Source of the DNA: Carnobacterium_B sp040274945
GTDB lineage: Bacteria; Bacillota; Bacilli; Lactobacillales; Carnobacteriaceae
Assembly (NCBI RefSeq): GCF_040274945.1
Contig: NZ_JBEMAR010000001.1
Span: forward strand, 248,001-312,000
DNA: 64,000 nucleotides
Direction: 5' to 3'
How positions within the stretch are numbered: the stretch's first letter is position 1; each line of letters opens with the position of its first letter. The position numbers were made by a program, and so were the translations under genes. The notes below the pieces were generated by a model, which was not told where the DNA came from, did not search any database, and worked only from the letters and a program-made list of their open reading frames with translations. Of this stretch, positions 62,410 through 64,000 are shown one piece after another.

Positions 62410-63453
62410 TTATAGTTTTTTTAAATAATCAATGGCATCTTGAAATGTTTTTACTGGTACAATTTTCATATCGGTATCAATTTCTTTTGCTGCCTCGAGT
62501 GCTTCTTGATAATTAGACTTCATTTCAGGATAATTTTTTTGTATGACTGGATCGATCGTATCATCTGGAGCAAAAAAGATTGTCGCTCCTTCTTCACTGG
62601 CTGCAACAACTTTTTTATCAATTCCGCCAATACGACCAATTGTGCCATCTGGTTGCATCGTTCCAGTACCAGCAATTTCATTTCCTTTTCGCAAATCCTC
62701 ATCCATCAACTGCGTATAAATCTGTAAAGCAAACATAAAACCAGCAGATGGCCCTCCAATTTCTCCGGCATCAATAGATACTGGGATATCTGTTTCAATT
62801 GACGTATTATCGACTAAAGATATTCCTAGACCAGCTTTTTTAGTTTCTTCCATTTCCATTAACTTTCCAGAAATCGTTTGTTGTTCGCCATTCCGTTCAT
62901 ATGTTACTTCAATGACTTGACCAACTTTTTGTTTTTGAACGTATTCAATAAATTCAGCTGAACTATCAAAAGACTGTCCATCAAGTGAAAGTATGGTATC
63001 TCCAATCTCTAACTTGCCTTCAAAATCGGACCCTTCCAAAATGGACATGATATAAACGCCATTATACGTCAACTGATACTCTTCTCCAGCAGCCTCATAA
63101 GCTTGTTCGATTGCTGAATTGATTGAACTAGTCATATAATAATTCTGTAGGTTAGTGTATTCTGCATCAGAAGTATTTGTACCAAACAGTTCTTCGGTGG
63201 TGAGACCTTCATGAAAAGGCAAATATTTCATGAAATACGTAAAAGGAGTCGCTCTTCTAATCGCAACGGTCGTTAACATAAAATGACCATCTTCTGGGTC
63301 TTTTTTGTTGTCAACTTCTACCAATTCGTTCAATTGCACTGCCGAACCCGGTCCTTCTATATAATAAGGAATAGGGACAAAGACTCCTGCAAGAATAATT
63401 ACGATCAGTGCAACAAGCAAACCCTTGCGACTCTTTTTTTCTTTAGCATTCAT
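62410..63453 (-). CDS. Membrane PDZ-Lon protease (YlbL/SepM type)
   Basis: 347 aa from ATG at 63453 (GAGG 9 bases upstream; two other ATGs lie before or on the site). One N-terminal helix (about 11-31), a PDZ domain (about 125-200, SILEGSDFEGKLEIGD), then a Lon-type protease domain with Ser236 (GGPSAGFM) and Lys280/281 (GGIDKK) as the dyad. The protease domain faces outside. In streptococci SepM trims the competence peptide; in Bacillus YlbL responds to DNA damage, so the substrate here is open. Between coaD and the comE operon. Confidence 0.9.
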   Translation of the reverse strand: MNAKEKKSRKGLLVALIVIILAGVFVPIPYYIEGPGSAVQLNELVEVDNKKDPEDGHFMLTTVAIRRATPFTYFMKYLPFHEGLTTEELFGTNTSDAEYTNLQNYYMTSSINSAIEQAYEAAGEEYQLTYNGVYIMSILEGSDFEGKLEIGDTILSLDGQSFDSSAEFIEYVQKQKVGQVIEVTYERNGEQQTISGKLMEMEETKKAGLGISLVDNTSIETDIPVSIDAGEIGGPSAGFMFALQIYTQLMDEDLRKGNEIAGTGTMQPDGTIGRIGGIDKKVVAASEEGATIFFAPDDTIDPVIQKNYPEMKSNYQEALEAAKEIDTDMKIVPVKTFQDAIDYLKKL

Positions 63454-63500
63454 TCCAATCATCCTCTGCATACCTAAATTTACTAACGAATTGAATTGAT

Positions 63501-63992
63501 TTATTCTATTTTAGCATACTTTTTTTTGATAGCTTTATTAACTCCATCTGGAACGAGACTGGAAACATCGCCACCAAACATCGCCACTTCTTTAATTAAG
63601 CTTGAGCTTAAAAATCGGTACTTTTCATTTGACATTAAAAATACAGTTTCAATATCTTTATGCTGAATTTTATTCATTGTTGCAATCGTAGATTCATACT
63701 CAAAATCGGCATTATTCCGTAATCCTCTTACCAATGTGACTGCTCCAATTTTTTTTGCAAGTTCTACCGTCAATCCGCCACTATGTTCCGTGACCCTTAC
63801 ATTTTCAATATGTTCGACAGACTTTTTAATAAAGGTCATTTTTTCTTCTAGAGAAAATAAAGCATTTTTTGACGTATTAGTCGCTACAGCGATGACAACT
63901 TGATCAAATAATTTTGAGGTTCTTTCAACTGTATCGAGATGGCCATTAGTAAATGGATCGAAACTTCCAGGAAATAAAGCAATTTTAGTCAT
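63501..63992 (-). CDS. coaD: Phosphopantetheine adenylyltransferase
   Basis: Penultimate step of CoA synthesis (4'-phosphopantetheine to dephospho-CoA). 163 aa. Nucleotidyltransferase motif GSFDPFTNGH (9-18), RGLRNNADFEYE, and the ISSSLI-like end SSSLIKEVA. Start ATG at 63992 has an AGGGA site. Usually follows rsmD, which would be just outside the window. Complements coaBC (22.7-23.9 kb). Confidence 0.97.
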   Translation of the reverse strand: MTKIALFPGSFDPFTNGHLDTVERTSKLFDQVVIAVATNTSKNALFSLEEKMTFIKKSVEHIENVRVTEHSGGLTVELAKKIGAVTLVRGLRNNADFEYESTIATMNKIQHKDIETVFLMSNEKYRFLSSSLIKEVAMFGGDVSSLVPDGVNKAIKKKYAKIE

Positions 63993-64000
63993 TTCCCTGC

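Noticed and set aside
1..64000. Mobile elements, CRISPR arrays, prophage, toxin-antitoxin or a new defence-type system
   Set aside because: No transposase, integrase, spaced repeats or unknown multi-gene cassette seen; the window is collinear core genome with known families.

Overview
The window is a stretch of low-GC Gram-positive (Firmicutes, order Lactobacillales) chromosome. The evidence is AT-rich codon use, strong GGAGG ribosome binding sites, several TTG starts, an Enterococcus-type ntp V-ATPase operon, ComEA/EB/EC behind a SigX-like box, and FakA, PrkC and ThiT orthologues. The combination (V-type Na+-ATPase, two glycine-betaine/osmoprotectant importers, SOS boxes of the GAAC-N4-GTTC type) fits a Carnobacterium- or enterococcus-like organism best; the genus is inference. 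Almost all genes lie on the minus strand, so I describe them in transcription order from high to low coordinates.

57.8-64.0 kb: coaD, a Lon-like PDZ protease (ylbL/sepM type), a TspO/MBR-like membrane protein (plus strand), then the DNA-uptake operon comEA-comEB-comEC. 46.5-57.7 kb: holA and rpsT, uvrB with an SOS box, rpsO and pnp with structured leaders, a secreted or membrane-anchored alpha/beta hydrolase (plus), and asd-dapA-rnjB. 25.4-46.5 kb: an ion, osmolyte and membrane homeostasis block with the glycine-betaine importer opuA (plus), an HD hydrolase, a GNAT acetyltransferase, thiT under a TPP riboswitch, cardiolipin synthase, the osmoprotectant importer opuCABCD, an SOS-boxed small YolD-like gene (plus), a DegV/FakB-type fatty-acid binding protein, and the nine-gene ntpFIKECGABD V-ATPase operon. 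1-25.2 kb: the conserved translation, cell-cycle and lipid block equivalent to the Bacillus subtilis ylo region: a YdbC-like gene, gmk-rpoZ, coaBC-priA-def-fmt-rsmB, stp-prkC, rsgA-rpe-thiN, rpmB (plus), asp23-fakA, recG, plsX-acpP, and rnc-smc-cof-ftsY (ftsY cut by the window edge).

The genes fall into four joint functions: (i) protein synthesis and maturation (rpmB, rpsO, rpsT, fmt, def, rsmB, rsgA) with PrkC/Stp signalling; (ii) phospholipid and acyl supply (acpP, plsX, fakA, DegV protein, cls); (iii) Na+ and osmotic homeostasis (ntp, opuA, opuC); (iv) DNA uptake, repair and segregation (comE, holA, uvrB, recG, priA, smc). I found no rRNA, tRNA, insertion sequence, prophage or CRISPR array. 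Most of the window is conserved core genome. I did not find a convincing new multi-gene system. The most interesting signals are regulatory: SOS boxes inside two promoters, a SigX-like box at comEA, structured leaders of opuA, pnp and rpsO, a riboswitch platform that overlaps the thiT ribosome binding site, and a 24-bp perfect inverted repeat where rlmN sits in Bacillus.
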